Shown: positions 35,872 through 44,861 of the stretch, in pieces
How positions within the stretch are numbered: position 1 is the stretch's first letter
Layout of the letters: each line of letters begins with the position of its first letter
NCBI RefSeq assembly: GCF_014217685.1
Contig: NZ_CP043653.1
Span: 2,236,419-2,300,418 of the forward strand
Source: Glaciihabitans sp. INWT7
GTDB lineage: Bacteria > Actinomycetota > Actinomycetes > Actinomycetales > Microbacteriaceae
Direction of reading: 5' to 3'
Length of the DNA stretch: 64,000 nt
Notes under the pieces: model-generated
What the model saw: only the letters and a program-made list of their open reading frames with translations
Told to the model about the DNA's origin: nothing
Database searches by the model: none
Program-made: the position numbers and the translations under genes

Positions 35872-36630
35872 CTATTTGGAGGTTCCGGTGTTCGCGGCGG
35901 AGACCCCACCGAACACAGTGGGGTAATCGTCGAGCCAGGTCCAGTGACTCGACGGCCAGCTGATCAGGAAGGCGCGACCGACGACATCGTCCATCGGCAC
36001 GAAGCCCTTGCTCGGCGTCGTGGCGTGAGCGCGCGAATCCTCGGAGTTGTAGCGGTTGTCGCCCATCACCCAGAGTGAGTTCTTCGGCACGATGACCGAG
36101 AAGTCGTTTGCGGCGACCTTGGTCACGCCATCCGGAAGCTTCAGATAGGTCTCGACGAGCGGGATGCCGTTGACCGTCATCTGGCCGAAGGCGTTGCAGC
36201 AGGCGACCCTGTCGCCGGGCAGTCCGATGACCCGCTTCACGAGGTGATCGTTGCTGTCCGGAGCGGTGAGACCCACTACCGACAGCACCCAGTCGACCGC
36301 GGCCACCAGACCGTTCTGCCGAACGACGGGGCTCGGGGGCAGCCACCCGCCCGGATCCTTGAACACCACGACGTCCCCGTGCTGCAGCGGCACCATCCGC
36401 GGCACCAGTTCGTTCACGATGATGCGGTCGTCGACCTGCAGGGTGTTCTCCATCGAGCCAGATGGAATCCAGAACGATCTGATGAGGAAGGCTTTGATAC
36501 CGACCGAGATCACTACCGCCGCAACCACGATCAGCACGATGTCGCGGATGAAGAGTTTCACCCCGCGCGACTTGCGGCGCCGAGTTTCGGCCACGTCCTC
36601 TGTGGACGTGGCTGGATCGATGTCTGTCAT
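35872..36630 (-). CDS. lepB: Signal peptidase I (second of a tandem pair)
   Basis: The product is 252 residues. It removes signal peptides from exported proteins. The cytosolic basic N-terminus leads to a single membrane helix (about 28-50). The catalytic Ser59 is in IPSGSMENTL and the general base Lys132 in HLVKRVIGLPGD, followed by MGDNRYNSEDSR. Ser/Lys chemistry makes it the bacterial type and not SipW-like. It is about 60-70% identical by eye to the gene upstream, so the pair arose by tandem duplication. A hairpin leader (36639-36673) lies directly before its ribosome site. Confidence 0.95.
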   Translation of the reverse strand: MTDIDPATSTEDVAETRRRKSRGVKLFIRDIVLIVVAAVVISVGIKAFLIRSFWIPSGSMENTLQVDDRIIVNELVPRMVPLQHGDVVVFKDPGGWLPPSPVVRQNGLVAAVDWVLSVVGLTAPDSNDHLVKRVIGLPGDRVACCNAFGQMTVNGIPLVETYLKLPDGVTKVAANDFSVIVPKNSLWVMGDNRYNSEDSRAHATTPSKGFVPMDDVVGRAFLISWPSSHWTWLDDYPTVFGGVSAANTGTSK

Positions 36631-36638
36631 TAAACCCC

Positions 36639-36673
36639 TGAGCTCCCCATCATTTTAGGTGCTGGGGAGCTCA
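36639..36673 (-). promoter_or_regulatory. Hairpin leader of the second lepB
   Basis: Perfect 11-bp arms TGAGCTCCCCA and TGGGGAGCTCA surround a 13-base loop. On the minus strand it ends four bases before GGGTTTA and the ATG. The hairpin is closely related to the one before the first lepB. It could be a terminator remnant or a translational control element. Confidence 0.6.
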
Positions 36674-36738
36674 TCCAAAACGTCAGTGGAACGGCGCGTC
36701 CGCCCGCCCCCTGCCGAGCGGATGGCGGGCGTCCGGGC

Positions 36739-37491
36739 TCACCTGCCGGCTCTGTCCACGCCGCCGAAGACCTTCGGATAGTCATCGAGCCAGGTCCAGC
36801 GATTCGATGGCCAACTGATCACGAAGGCGCGCCCCACCACCTTGTCGATCGGCACGAAGCCCTTGCCCGCATCGTCCTTGAGAAAGTGATAGGCCGAATC
36901 CGAGGAGTTGTAGCGATTGTCGCCCATCACCCACAGAGAGTCTTTCGGGACGGTGACGGAGAAATCCCCGGGCGTCACCCGGTTGGAGGTGTTGTCGAGC
37001 TTGAGGTACGGCTCGTCGAGGGGAATGCCGTTCACCGACATCTGCCCGAAGGCATTGCAGCAGACGACCTTGTCGCCGGGAAGCCCGATCACCCGCTTGA
37101 CGAGGTGATCATTGCTGTCCGAGGCGCTCAGCCCGACCGCGGAGAGCACCCAGTCGATGCCGGCCGCGAGGGAGCTCCGTTGCACGACGGGCGGGGACCC
37201 GAGCCATCCGCCGGGATCGGTGAACACCACGACATCGCCGTGCTGCAACGGGATCATCCGCGGCACCAGTTCGTTCACGAGTATGCGGTCGTCGATCTGG
37301 AGGGTGTTCTGCATCGACGCGGAGGGGATGTAGAACGAGCGCACCAGGAAGGCCTTGATACCGACCGAGATGACGACGGCGGCCACCACGATCAGCACGA
37401 GATCACGGAGGAAGAGCTTCACCCCGCGCGACCGGCGACGCCGACTCTGCGCCTCGTCTTCGGCGGGTGTGGCTGGATCTCTGTCAGTCAT
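36739..37491 (-). CDS. lepB: Signal peptidase I (first of a tandem pair)
   Basis: The product is 250 residues, with the same layout as its neighbour: basic tail, one membrane helix, Ser59 in IPSASMQNTL and Lys132 in HLVKRVIGLPGD, then MGDNRYNSSDSA. Both catalytic residues are intact, so both copies should be active. Differences cluster in the substrate-binding domain (residues 90-125 and 150-200), which could give different specificities. It is preceded by a 15-bp perfect hairpin. Confidence 0.95.
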   Translation of the reverse strand: MTDRDPATPAEDEAQSRRRRSRGVKLFLRDLVLIVVAAVVISVGIKAFLVRSFYIPSASMQNTLQIDDRILVNELVPRMIPLQHGDVVVFTDPGGWLGSPPVVQRSSLAAGIDWVLSAVGLSASDSNDHLVKRVIGLPGDKVVCCNAFGQMSVNGIPLDEPYLKLDNTSNRVTPGDFSVTVPKDSLWVMGDNRYNSSDSAYHFLKDDAGKGFVPIDKVVGRAFVISWPSNRWTWLDDYPKVFGGVDRAGR

Positions 37492-37498
37492 TAAACCC

Positions 37499-37535
37499 CC
37501 GAGCTCCCCATCATGTTAGGTGATGGGGAGCTCGG
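37499..37535 (-). promoter_or_regulatory. 15-bp perfect hairpin between rplS and lepB
   Basis: CCGAGCTCCCCATCA and its exact reverse complement flank a seven-base loop. On the minus strand the stem is followed by GGGTTTAATG, so it ends next to the ribosome site of lepB. It also lies only 25 bases after the rplS stop, so it may double as a terminator or attenuator. Confidence 0.7.
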
Positions 37536-37560
37536 AAAAACCTGGGGTGTGAAGGCGTGC

Positions 37561-37911
37561 CTAGTGGGCGTCGCGCTTTTCCTTGATCTTCGCCTTCTTG
37601 CCGCGGAGGTTGCGGAGGTAGTAGAGCTTGGCGCGACGCACGTCTCCGCGCGTGACGACCTCGATGTGGTCGATCACCGGGGAGTGCACCGGGAAGGTGC
37701 GCTCGACGCCCACCTGGAAGCTGACCTTGCGGACGCAGAAGGTCTCGCGCACGCCTTCGCCGGAGCGGCCGATGACGACGCCCTGGAAGACCTGGATGCG
37801 GGAGCGGGTGCCTTCCACGATGTTCACGTGGACCTTCACGTTGTCACCGGCGCGGAAGGCCGGGATGTCCGACCGAAGGGAGGCCGCGTCGACGGCGTCG
37901 AGGATATGCAT
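37561..37911 (-). CDS. rplS: 50S ribosomal protein L19
   Basis: The product is 116 residues, the normal size. Conserved segments [25 protein letters not shown] and the basic C-terminus [22 protein letters not shown] are present. The ATG is 37909-37911. In most bacteria it follows trmD directly. Here a membrane-protein gene and a divergent map gene are inserted between them. Confidence 0.98.
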   Translation of the reverse strand: MHILDAVDAASLRSDIPAFRAGDNVKVHVNIVEGTRSRIQVFQGVVIGRSGEGVRETFCVRKVSFQVGVERTFPVHSPVIDHIEVVTRGDVRRAKLYYLRNLRGKKAKIKEKRDAH

Positions 37912-38033
37912 GGTGGTTCGCTCTCTGCAACCGCCACAGGTCGATCGCGTGCTTAGGGTGTTACTCAGAAGGAAAGGGTGCCGATATCGATGACGACTCC
38001 CCTGTGGCAGAGTCGTGCGGTAGGCACAAGTCG

Positions 38034-38600
38034 CTATTCTGCCACATCGCCCGGAACTAAGCCACTCGGACGAGCGGGAGCGGGACTGTCCGCCTCGCGG
38101 CGACGCGTCAGCTCCTCGTAATCGAGTCCCGTGAGGCGGGTGACCGCTTCCTGGCGGGTCTCGACCAGATACTCGATGAGCACCACCCAGAGTGTCGTGA
38201 ACGCGATGATGATGATGACCCCGCCCGCGATGTCCGCGATGGTGAAGGAAGCATCGCGAAAGCCCTGCCCGAAGACGTGCGTCGCGATCGAGGTGCCCGG
38301 CTCGTAACTGTGCACGGAGTCGACCACGAAGAAGCCGTAGCAGAGCACGGCGAAGTACCAGCCCGACAGCAGCACGGCATCCGTCTTCGATACGGCGCCC
38401 GATCGCCGGGCGCTCTTGCGTGCCCACGTGATCGTGGTGACCACCGCGAGGAAGATGAAGAGCAGCGGAGCGAGGAACAGGCCGATAGCGTAGTGCCAGC
38501 CGAGGATGACGCCGAAGAACACCCGTCCGATGAGCAGCCACAGTGGCAGCACGATGGTTGCGGCGAACTGGGTATTGAACAAAACCCGGCGATACCACAT
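38034..38600 (-). CDS. Polytopic membrane protein of unknown function
   Basis: The product is about 188 residues. Four hydrophobic helices (about 8-28, 36-58, 73-93 and 120-145) are followed by a cytosolic charged tail ([16 protein letters not shown]). The start is ATG 38598-38600, seven bases from TAAACT. A longer frame upstream overlaps the map gene and is rejected. No family motif is recognised. It interrupts the usual trmD-rplS neighbourhood together with map. Confidence 0.72.
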   Translation of the reverse strand: MWYRRVLFNTQFAATIVLPLWLLIGRVFFGVILGWHYAIGLFLAPLLFIFLAVVTTITWARKSARRSGAVSKTDAVLLSGWYFAVLCYGFFVVDSVHSYEPGTSIATHVFGQGFRDASFTIADIAGGVIIIIAFTTLWVVLIEYLVETRQEAVTRLTGLDYEELTRRREADSPAPARPSGLVPGDVAE

Positions 38601-38613
38601 GAACGAAAGTTTA
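38598..38613 (-). promoter_or_regulatory. Leaderless-type promoter of the 38600 membrane protein
   Basis: TAAACT (38608-38613), a seven-base spacer and the ATG (38598-38600). Confidence 0.45.
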
Positions 38614-38667
38614 CGCTCGACAGAAGCGACCGACCGCCCACGGGGCGACACAGTCAAGGGGAGATGG

Positions 38668-39432
38668 ATGATCGAGCTCAGGACACCCGCGGAGATAGAC
38701 GAGATGCGCGCCGCGGGCCGCTTCGTCGCGGCGACACTCACCGAGCTGGTCGCGGCCTCGAGAGTGGGGGTCAACCTGCTCGCGCTCGACTCGCTCGCCG
38801 CGCAGCTCATCCGCCGCGCCGGCGCGAAGAGTTGCTACGTGGACTACCATCCGTCGTTCGGGGCGATGCCCTTCGGCAAAGTGCTCTGTACTTCGGTGAA
38901 CGATGCGGCCCTGCACGGGCTGCCCTACGACTACGCGCTGAAGGACGGCGACGTGCTCAGCCTCGACTTCGCGGCATCCGTCGACGGCTGGGTGGCCGAT
39001 TCGGCCTTCACCATCATCGTCGGAACACCGAGCCCGGCGGATGTCGCCCTGATCGAGACGACGGAACGCGCGCTCGCGGCGGGTATCGCCGCCGCACAGG
39101 TCGGCGCGCGGATCGGCGATATCTCCGCAGCGATCGGCGAGGTGAGCCGAGCCGCGGGCTACTCGGTGAATGTGGACTTCGGCGGCCACGGCGTCGGCCG
39201 CACGATGCACGGAGACCCACACATCGCGAACGACGGACGCCCGGGTCGCGGGCTCCCGCTGCGGGCGGGACTGGTCTTCGCCATCGAGCCGTGGCTGATG
39301 GAGGGCACCGATCGCATCTTCACCGACCCGGATGGCTGGACCCTGCGCAGCATGGACGGCTCGCGCGCCGCCCACAGCGAGCACACGATCGCCGTGACGG
39401 ACGCGGGGCCGGTGGTACTGACCGCGCGCTGA
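38668..39432 (+). CDS. map: Type I methionine aminopeptidase
   Basis: The product is about 254 residues and removes N-terminal Met from new proteins. The ATG at 38668 has AAGGGGAG six bases upstream. The metal ligands are visible in order: LSLDFAASVDGWVADSA (two Asp), GHGVGRTMHGDP (His), FAIEPWL (Glu) and SEHTIAV (Glu). CYVDYHPSFGAMPFGKVLCTSVN carries the substrate-pocket His. It is divergent from the flanking minus-strand genes. Another map copy is usual near secY-adk in Actinobacteria, so this one may be the second paralogue. Confidence 0.94.
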   Translation: MIELRTPAEIDEMRAAGRFVAATLTELVAASRVGVNLLALDSLAAQLIRRAGAKSCYVDYHPSFGAMPFGKVLCTSVNDAALHGLPYDYALKDGDVLSLDFAASVDGWVADSAFTIIVGTPSPADVALIETTERALAAGIAAAQVGARIGDISAAIGEVSRAAGYSVNVDFGGHGVGRTMHGDPHIANDGRPGRGLPLRAGLVFAIEPWLMEGTDRIFTDPDGWTLRSMDGSRAAHSEHTIAVTDAGPVVLTAR

Positions 39433-39511
39433 CCGACAACCCGGCGCGAATCGACACACTCTCCTCGCCCGGGACGGCGGACGATGCCGGCCGGCCGCTG
39501 GTGCGGGTGCG

Positions 39512-40087
39512 CTACCGCGCGCTGCGCCACTCGTCGGCGAGCAGCGCGTAGGCGAGGCCATCGAGCCATTCGCCGGAGCGATGGAGCGATCCGCGCACGT
39601 CGTGCGACTCGCGCCGCATGCCGACGCGCTCCATCAGGCGCCAGGACGGCTCGTTGTCGGCGAAACACTCGGCGATCACCCGGCGGAGGTGGAGCTGCTC
39701 GAAGCAGATCCGGATCAATTCTGCGACAGCCTCGGTGGCGTAGCCCGTGCCGGCGAATGCGGGGTCGAGGCTCCAACCAAGCTCCGCCTGCACGGCGCGG
39801 GCCTGTTCTCGCACCTCGGTCTGCGCCCAGGCATCCCCGATGGCCAGCATCAGGTCGCCGATCACCGTGCCGTCGAGTTCGATGACCAGGGTCTTGGCCA
39901 ACCTCCCCGGCTCGACGAAATCGGCGAGATAGTGCTCACTGTCGGGCTGGGCACTGGTGATCCAGCGAGACACGGACTCCTGCCTGCGATACAGCCAGGT
40001 CGCGGGGCCGTCCGCCGGGGTGGCGGGCCGGATCTGCAGGCGTTCCGTGCGGACGGGCCAGGCGACGGAGTCGAAACCCTCGCTCAT
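39512..40087 (-). CDS. GNAT family N-acetyltransferase (RimJ/RimL type)
   Basis: The product is about 191 residues. TERLQIRPATPADG at the N-terminus, ELGWSLDPAFAGTGYATEAV (acetyl-CoA-binding motif) and FADNEPSWRLMERVGMRRE are characteristic of the RimJ/RimL-like acetyltransferases, which modify N-termini or small amines. The substrate is not known. It starts ten bases after the trmD stop and so belongs to the trmD operon. Confidence 0.9.
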   Translation of the reverse strand: MSEGFDSVAWPVRTERLQIRPATPADGPATWLYRRQESVSRWITSAQPDSEHYLADFVEPGRLAKTLVIELDGTVIGDLMLAIGDAWAQTEVREQARAVQAELGWSLDPAFAGTGYATEAVAELIRICFEQLHLRRVIAECFADNEPSWRLMERVGMRRESHDVRGSLHRSGEWLDGLAYALLADEWRSAR

Positions 40088-40097
40088 GAGACCGCAG

Positions 40098-40817
40098 TCA
40101 TGTTCCCGTGGGCGGATCCGCTGGGAGCAGATCGGGCCGAACCGCGCGCGTGCGCTCGAGTTGCTGCTCGTGTCGCCACTTCGCGATCGCACCATGATTG
40201 CCGCTGAGAAGCACAGGGGGCACCTCGAGTCCACGCCAGATGCCCGGCTTGGTGTAGCTGGGGTATTCGAGCAGGCCGTCGGAATGCGACTCCTCCACGA
40301 GGCTCTCCGGGTTGCCGACGACACCGGGGATCAGCCGCCCGATCGCCTCGATCATCGCCATCGTCGCGACTTCTCCCCCGTTGAGCACGTAGTCGCCGAG
40401 ACTGACGAGACGCACTCGGGCCCGGGTGGCCGCGTAGTCGACGACGCGTTGGTCGATGCCTTCGTAGCGCCCGCAACCGAAGACCAGCCGGGGCTCCGTC
40501 GCGAGCTCGTGGGCGAGCTTCTGGGTGAAGAGCTCCCCCGCCGGTGAGGGGAAGATCACCACCGGGGCATCCGCCCCTTGGGCCTCGCCGGCGTAGAGGA
40601 TGCTGTCGAGAGCTTCGCCCCAGGGCTCCGGCTTCATCACCATTCCGGCCCCGCCGCCGTAGGGCGTGTCATCCACCGTGCGGTGACGGTCGATAGTGAA
40701 GTCCCGAAGATCGTGCACGCCGAGCTCGATCAGGCCCGTCTGACGGGCCTTGCCGAGCAGGGACACATCGAGCACGGAGAAGAACTCCGGGAAGATGGTG
40801 ACGATGTCGATACGCAT
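40098..40817 (-). CDS. trmD: tRNA (guanosine(37)-N1)-methyltransferase
   Basis: The product is 239 residues. It methylates G37 next to the anticodon, which prevents frameshifting. It is a SPOUT-fold enzyme with [49 protein letters not shown] and LEYPSYTKP, all diagnostic. It follows rimM by 15 bases. The C-terminal tail is slightly longer than in E. coli. Confidence 0.97.
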   Translation of the reverse strand: MRIDIVTIFPEFFSVLDVSLLGKARQTGLIELGVHDLRDFTIDRHRTVDDTPYGGGAGMVMKPEPWGEALDSILYAGEAQGADAPVVIFPSPAGELFTQKLAHELATEPRLVFGCGRYEGIDQRVVDYAATRARVRLVSLGDYVLNGGEVATMAMIEAIGRLIPGVVGNPESLVEESHSDGLLEYPSYTKPGIWRGLEVPPVLLSGNHGAIAKWRHEQQLERTRAVRPDLLPADPPTGT

Positions 40818-40832
40818 CGGGCGGCCCCTCAG

Positions 40833-41414
40833 TTAGTCCGTCGACTCCGTGTCCGGCGACGGGGTGTCGGGTGCGTCGACGGGAGCCTCGTCGTCATCGG
40901 GAAGCTCCTCGAACAGCCCATCCGGCGGTGTCACGATGAGGGTGCCCGCGGCGATGTCCACGGTCGGCACGATGGCCTTCACGAAAGGAACGAGAACCTC
41001 GCCGGTCTCGGTCGTCACGTGGATGAGGTCCTGCGAGGGCAGGTGATCCACCTGGCTGACCGTTCCGACACGGATGCCGTCCCGCATTACCGCGAGCCCG
41101 ACGAGCTGATGGTCGTACCAGGCATCCTCCTCGTCAGAGGCGGCGGCGAGGTCGTGGTCGATCCAGAGGATCGCCTTGATCAGGGCCTCCGCGGCGGACC
41201 GGTCGGAGACATCCTTGAAGAACGCCACCGGCTGGAGGTTGTACCACTTGAGTTCGATCAGCTCGAGGGTCTTGCCGTGCCAGGGGGACGAGGTCGGCAC
41301 CTGGAGGGTGAACACGGCGCCCGGAACGAAACGGCGTTCCGGGGCATCCGTGTACAGCTCGACCTTGATCGCTCCCTTGAGGCCGTGGGCCTTGGTGAGT
41401 CGACCGACCCGCAA
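40833..41414 (-). CDS. rimM: Ribosome maturation factor RimM
   Basis: The product is about 193 residues. It assists 30S head assembly by binding S19. The N-terminal RimM domain (VGRLTKAHGLKGAIKVELYT) is followed by the PRC-barrel domain (about 95-165). The only reasonable start is TTG (41412-41414). No ATG or GTG lies in frame between it and the KH stop, and GGGG is about ten bases upstream. The C-terminal 25 residues are acidic Asp/Glu/Pro-rich. Confidence 0.95.
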   Translation of the reverse strand: MRVGRLTKAHGLKGAIKVELYTDAPERRFVPGAVFTLQVPTSSPWHGKTLELIELKWYNLQPVAFFKDVSDRSAAEALIKAILWIDHDLAAASDEEDAWYDHQLVGLAVMRDGIRVGTVSQVDHLPSQDLIHVTTETGEVLVPFVKAIVPTVDIAAGTLIVTPPDGLFEELPDDDEAPVDAPDTPSPDTESTD

Positions 41415-41466
41415 CTGGTCGGACCCCGATGGGGCCGGTGCGGGCTGTGTGCTGGGTTCCGGGTTG

Positions 41467-41703
41467 TTAGAAATCGGTGTCCACCACGTCGACGCGCACC
41501 TTACGACCGTCGGCGATGGCCGAAACGAGGGTGCGGAGCGCCTTCGCGGTGCGACCAGCGCGACCGATCACGCGGCCGAGGTCCTCGGGGTGCACGCGCA
41601 CCTCGAGAACCTCGCCACGCGGTGAGTTCTTTGCTACGACCTGAACCTCGTCGGGGTTGTCGACGATTCCCTTGACGAGATGTTCGAGGGCGGCTGCGAG
41701 CAT
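41467..41703 (-). CDS. KH-domain RNA-binding protein (KhpA-like)
   Basis: The product is 78 residues, one KH domain with the GRAGRTA loop (a GxxG variant) and VRVHPEDLGRVIGRAGR. The family binds structured RNAs and is paired with the rpsP-rimM-trmD operon in most Gram-positive bacteria. It lies three bases downstream of rpsP. Confidence 0.95.
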   Translation of the reverse strand: MLAAALEHLVKGIVDNPDEVQVVAKNSPRGEVLEVRVHPEDLGRVIGRAGRTAKALRTLVSAIADGRKVRVDVVDTDF

Positions 41704-41706
41704 TGC

Positions 41707-42237
41707 CTACGCCTTGTCGGCGCTGGCAGCCTCGGCGTCAGCCTCGGTCGCGTCGTCGGCCTTGGCTTCGGCGGCGTCGGAGACGGCCTCGACCTTCGCG
41801 GCGTCGGCGTCGTTCAAGCCCTCGACAGCCGGGGCGATCTCGGCATCCGGCGTCTCGGCAGGAGCCTCGGCCTTGGGCGCGGGCGCCTCGGCCTTCGGCT
41901 TCAGGACGGGCTTCTTCTTCTCGTCGGCGACGAAGTCGACCTTCGATTCCTTGGTCTTCACGGTGCTGACGGCGTTCTTGTCGCCCTTGAAGATTCCCCA
42001 GTCGCCCGTGAGCTTGAGGATGGCGGCGACCTGCTCGGTCGGCTGCGCGCCGACTCCGAGCCAGTACTGCGCGCGCTCCGAGTCGACCTCGATGAACGAG
42101 GGCTCCTCGGTGGGGTGGTACTTGCCGATCTCCTCGATGACACGACCATCACGCTTGGTGTGTGAGTCGGCGACAACGATTCGGTAGTAAGGAGCGCGGA
42201 TCTTGCCCATGCGCTTCAAACGGATTTTTACAGCCAC
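41707..42237 (-). CDS. rpsP: 30S ribosomal protein S16 with acidic C-terminal extension
   Basis: The product is 176 residues, about twice the minimal S16. The first 80 residues are canonical ([47 protein letters not shown]). The remainder is a disordered Ala/Glu/Asp-rich tail with one Lys/Pro patch. The GTG start has GGAGAA about seven bases upstream. It is the first gene of the rpsP-KH-rimM-trmD-GNAT operon. Confidence 0.97.
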   Translation of the reverse strand: MAVKIRLKRMGKIRAPYYRIVVADSHTKRDGRVIEEIGKYHPTEEPSFIEVDSERAQYWLGVGAQPTEQVAAILKLTGDWGIFKGDKNAVSTVKTKESKVDFVADEKKKPVLKPKAEAPAPKAEAPAETPDAEIAPAVEGLNDADAAKVEAVSDAAEAKADDATEADAEAASADKA

Positions 42238-42389
42238 AATTCTCCAGAGATGATTTATGAGGGCGAACTGCTTGCCGTGAGCGTGGGGTGCACACTCGGC
42301 AGAAAAGCTCTGATGGGAGACGTTGCCGCCTGATTAGAGGGTCGAACGGCACAAGTCTCGACTGATCATTCTTGCAGGTTTTTGGGGAT

Positions 42390-43334
42390 TCAGGAACCAA
42401 TCGTGGTGCGAGGCGCCCGCGAGCGCCTGCGCGAGACCGCGACGCCCACCAGACAGACGACACCACCGACGATCGCGAGGGGCGCCGGAACCTCCCGGAA
42501 GAACAGCAGCGCCTCCACCACCACGAGCGTCGGAACGATATAGGTGGTGACCGCGAGCGGCCCGGCCGACATCTTCGACAGTGCGTAGGCCCAGGTGCTG
42601 AAGGCGATCGCCGTCGGCACCACACCGAGGTAGACGGCCCCGAGGATGCTCGTCACCGGTGCCCGCGAGAGGTCGTGGAGCAGAGCTCCGGTGAAGGGCA
42701 GACACGCGACGGCTCCCACCGCGCAGCCGAGGAAGGTCACCTGGCGGTTCGGCAGCCTGCGCAGGACCGGCTTCTGGCAGATCACCCCGATCGCGTAGGT
42801 GACCGCCGCGACGACAGCCCAGATCACGCCCGCGCCGTCGCCGATGCGGGTGATCCCGCTGGAGATGCCGATGAGGACCACCCCGAGGAAGGCGATGCCG
42901 GCTCCGATCGCGAGCCAGCGCGGGATGCCGTCGCCGAGGAACAGCCCGGCTCCCAGCGCGATGAGCACCGGTCCGATGCCCACGATCATCGCCGTCGTTC
43001 CGGCATCGAGAGACTGTTCGGAGATGTTGAGCGCGACGTTGTAGGCGGCGAACCAGGACAGTCCGAAGACCACGATCAGCACCCACTCCCGCGCCGTCGG
43101 TCGCACCCAGCGGTGTCCGATCAGCAGCAGTGACAAGACCACAGCGCCCACCAGCAGTCGCGCGAAGGCGAGAGATCCGCCGGCGAAGTGCGGCGCTACT
43201 CCACGGATCACGATGAACGCGCTCGACCAGGCGAGCAGGGTCACGATGATGGCGATCAGCACCGACGTACTGAGGCGCGGTGCCGAGAGCGGTGGGACAC
43301 CCGGCTTCACGCCGGGGCTGGGGATGCTGGTCAT
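42390..43334 (-). CDS. DMT-superfamily (EamA) transporter
   Basis: The product is 314 residues. Ten hydrophobic helices are arranged as two EamA repeats (about 25-155 and 170-300), with the first-repeat motif WSSAFIVIRGVAPHF and a second-repeat AVYLGVVPTAIAFSTWAYAL. The C-terminus is basic. Family members export amino acids or metabolites, but the substrate cannot be predicted. The ATG has a -10 box six bases upstream. Confidence 0.92.
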   Translation of the reverse strand: MTSIPSPGVKPGVPPLSAPRLSTSVLIAIIVTLLAWSSAFIVIRGVAPHFAGGSLAFARLLVGAVVLSLLLIGHRWVRPTAREWVLIVVFGLSWFAAYNVALNISEQSLDAGTTAMIVGIGPVLIALGAGLFLGDGIPRWLAIGAGIAFLGVVLIGISSGITRIGDGAGVIWAVVAAVTYAIGVICQKPVLRRLPNRQVTFLGCAVGAVACLPFTGALLHDLSRAPVTSILGAVYLGVVPTAIAFSTWAYALSKMSAGPLAVTTYIVPTLVVVEALLFFREVPAPLAIVGGVVCLVGVAVSRRRSRAPRTTIGS

Positions 43335-43346
43335 CTGCTCAGGCTA
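43332..43346 (-). promoter_or_regulatory. Leaderless-type promoter of the DMT transporter
   Basis: TAGCCT (43341-43346), then GAGCAG, then the ATG (43332-43334). Confidence 0.5.
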
Positions 43347-43465
43347 TCCACAGCTACCGTCGCCTCGGCACCACCGGGAGTTCGATGTCCGGAATCCGCG
43401 CAACCGTGACCGGAAACACCCCTGGACCGAGGTCGATCGGCGGCCGAAAGCGATCCACTGTGGCG

Positions 43466-44824
43466 CTATTCCGCGAATCCCGGTGCGATCCTCGGCCACG
43501 GACGGAGCCGCTCGAGCTGGCTGGCCAGAGAGAGGATCAGAGCCTCTGCGGCTCCATCGGGCTTCGGCTCCGCGATGATCTGCACGGCGAGAGGTACCTT
43601 CGCCGTGGCGTGCCAGCCGGCGGGGATGCTCGCCGCCGGCCACCCGAGGAGGTTCCAGGTCGACGGGTATGGCGCATACCGGATGTTCGAGATCATGTTG
43701 GCCCACCAGCCGCGCTCGTGCCAGCCACCGGCGACCGGCCCGGGCTGCGCGAGTGTCGGCGTGAGCAGCAGGTCGTAGTCGGCGAAGAACCCGTGGACGC
43801 GGGCGCGCAGTCGATCGACGGGCGCATCCTTCAGCAGCCCGGCCCGCCGTGCGATCCTGCCGAGCCTGGCGTGCACCCGCACGCGCCGCTCGAGCCGCGC
43901 AGGGTCCAGCATCTCCGCATCCGTCGCCGTACCGGCGAACCACCGGGCGAGCAGTGGCAACGGATTCGGGTCGTAGGGAAACGTGACTTCGGTGACGAGG
44001 TGACCGGCCCCGCGCAGTGCGTCGGCGGTTTCCGCGAGTCCGCGACGCCACTCCGGGTCGAGGGACACCAGCGGCGAGGGCTCCCCCGCCGCGATCGCGA
44101 TGCGCAGCGGCTTCGACGGTTCGACCGGCGAGGCCAGCCCCGGGCGACCGGCCATCACCGAGAGCAGCAGCGCGGCATCGGCAACCGTCGTCGCGAGGGG
44201 ACCGTTCTCGCTCATGCCGAGCCAGGCATCCACACCGATGTCCTGGGGCACGAGCCCCTTGCCCGGCTTGATGCCGACCAGGCCGCAATTGGCGGCAGGG
44301 ATGCGCACAGATCCCATGCCGTCGTTGCCGTGCGCGAAGGGCACCTGACCGGATGCCACGGCGGCGGCCGATCCGCCGGACGAGCCTCCCGGGGCGCGCT
44401 CCGGATTCCACGGGTTGCGCGTGAGGCCGTAGACCGAGTCCGTCGTGCCGAAGACACAGAGTTCGGGAACCCGCGTGATGCCGACGACGATGGCTCCGGC
44501 CGCACGCAGTCGGGCGACAAGCTCGTGGTCGGCGGACTGAGGTGCAGCGCTCGTGGCAGCGGAACCGTCGCGCATGGGCTCCCCGGCCACCGGGATGTTG
44601 TCCTTGATGGCGATCGGCACACCGGCGAGGGAGAGCGCCGAAAGGTCGGCCCGCGCATCCACCGCCGCGGCCTCGGCGAGCGCCCTCTCGGCCCGAACCA
44701 CCTGGAAGGCCCCCAGCGGCGCGCCCGCCTCGATCCGGGCCAGCGCTGCCCGGGTCGCATCGACGGCGGTGAGGGTGCCGGAACGCACTGCAGCGGCCGA
44801 CTCCACGGCGGTGAGGAGGGTCAT
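43466..44824 (-). CDS. Amidase (amidase-signature family)
   Basis: The product is about 452 residues. The Ser-Ser-Lys triad is visible: Lys in PIAIKDNIPV, cis-Ser in GNDGMGSVRIPA and nucleophile region APGGSSGGSAAAVASG. It hydrolyses C-N bonds of amides. GatA cannot be excluded by motif alone, but no gatB/gatC is adjacent and the length and divergence suggest a catabolic amidase. The ATG at 44822-44824 has TAGGCT eight bases upstream. Confidence 0.92.
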   Translation of the reverse strand: MTLLTAVESAAAVRSGTLTAVDATRAALARIEAGAPLGAFQVVRAERALAEAAAVDARADLSALSLAGVPIAIKDNIPVAGEPMRDGSAATSAAPQSADHELVARLRAAGAIVVGITRVPELCVFGTTDSVYGLTRNPWNPERAPGGSSGGSAAAVASGQVPFAHGNDGMGSVRIPAANCGLVGIKPGKGLVPQDIGVDAWLGMSENGPLATTVADAALLLSVMAGRPGLASPVEPSKPLRIAIAAGEPSPLVSLDPEWRRGLAETADALRGAGHLVTEVTFPYDPNPLPLLARWFAGTATDAEMLDPARLERRVRVHARLGRIARRAGLLKDAPVDRLRARVHGFFADYDLLLTPTLAQPGPVAGGWHERGWWANMISNIRYAPYPSTWNLLGWPAASIPAGWHATAKVPLAVQIIAEPKPDGAAEALILSLASQLERLRPWPRIAPGFAE

Positions 44825-44861
44825 GGCCTCACAGCCTAGGACCCTCCTCAGTCCGTCGTCG

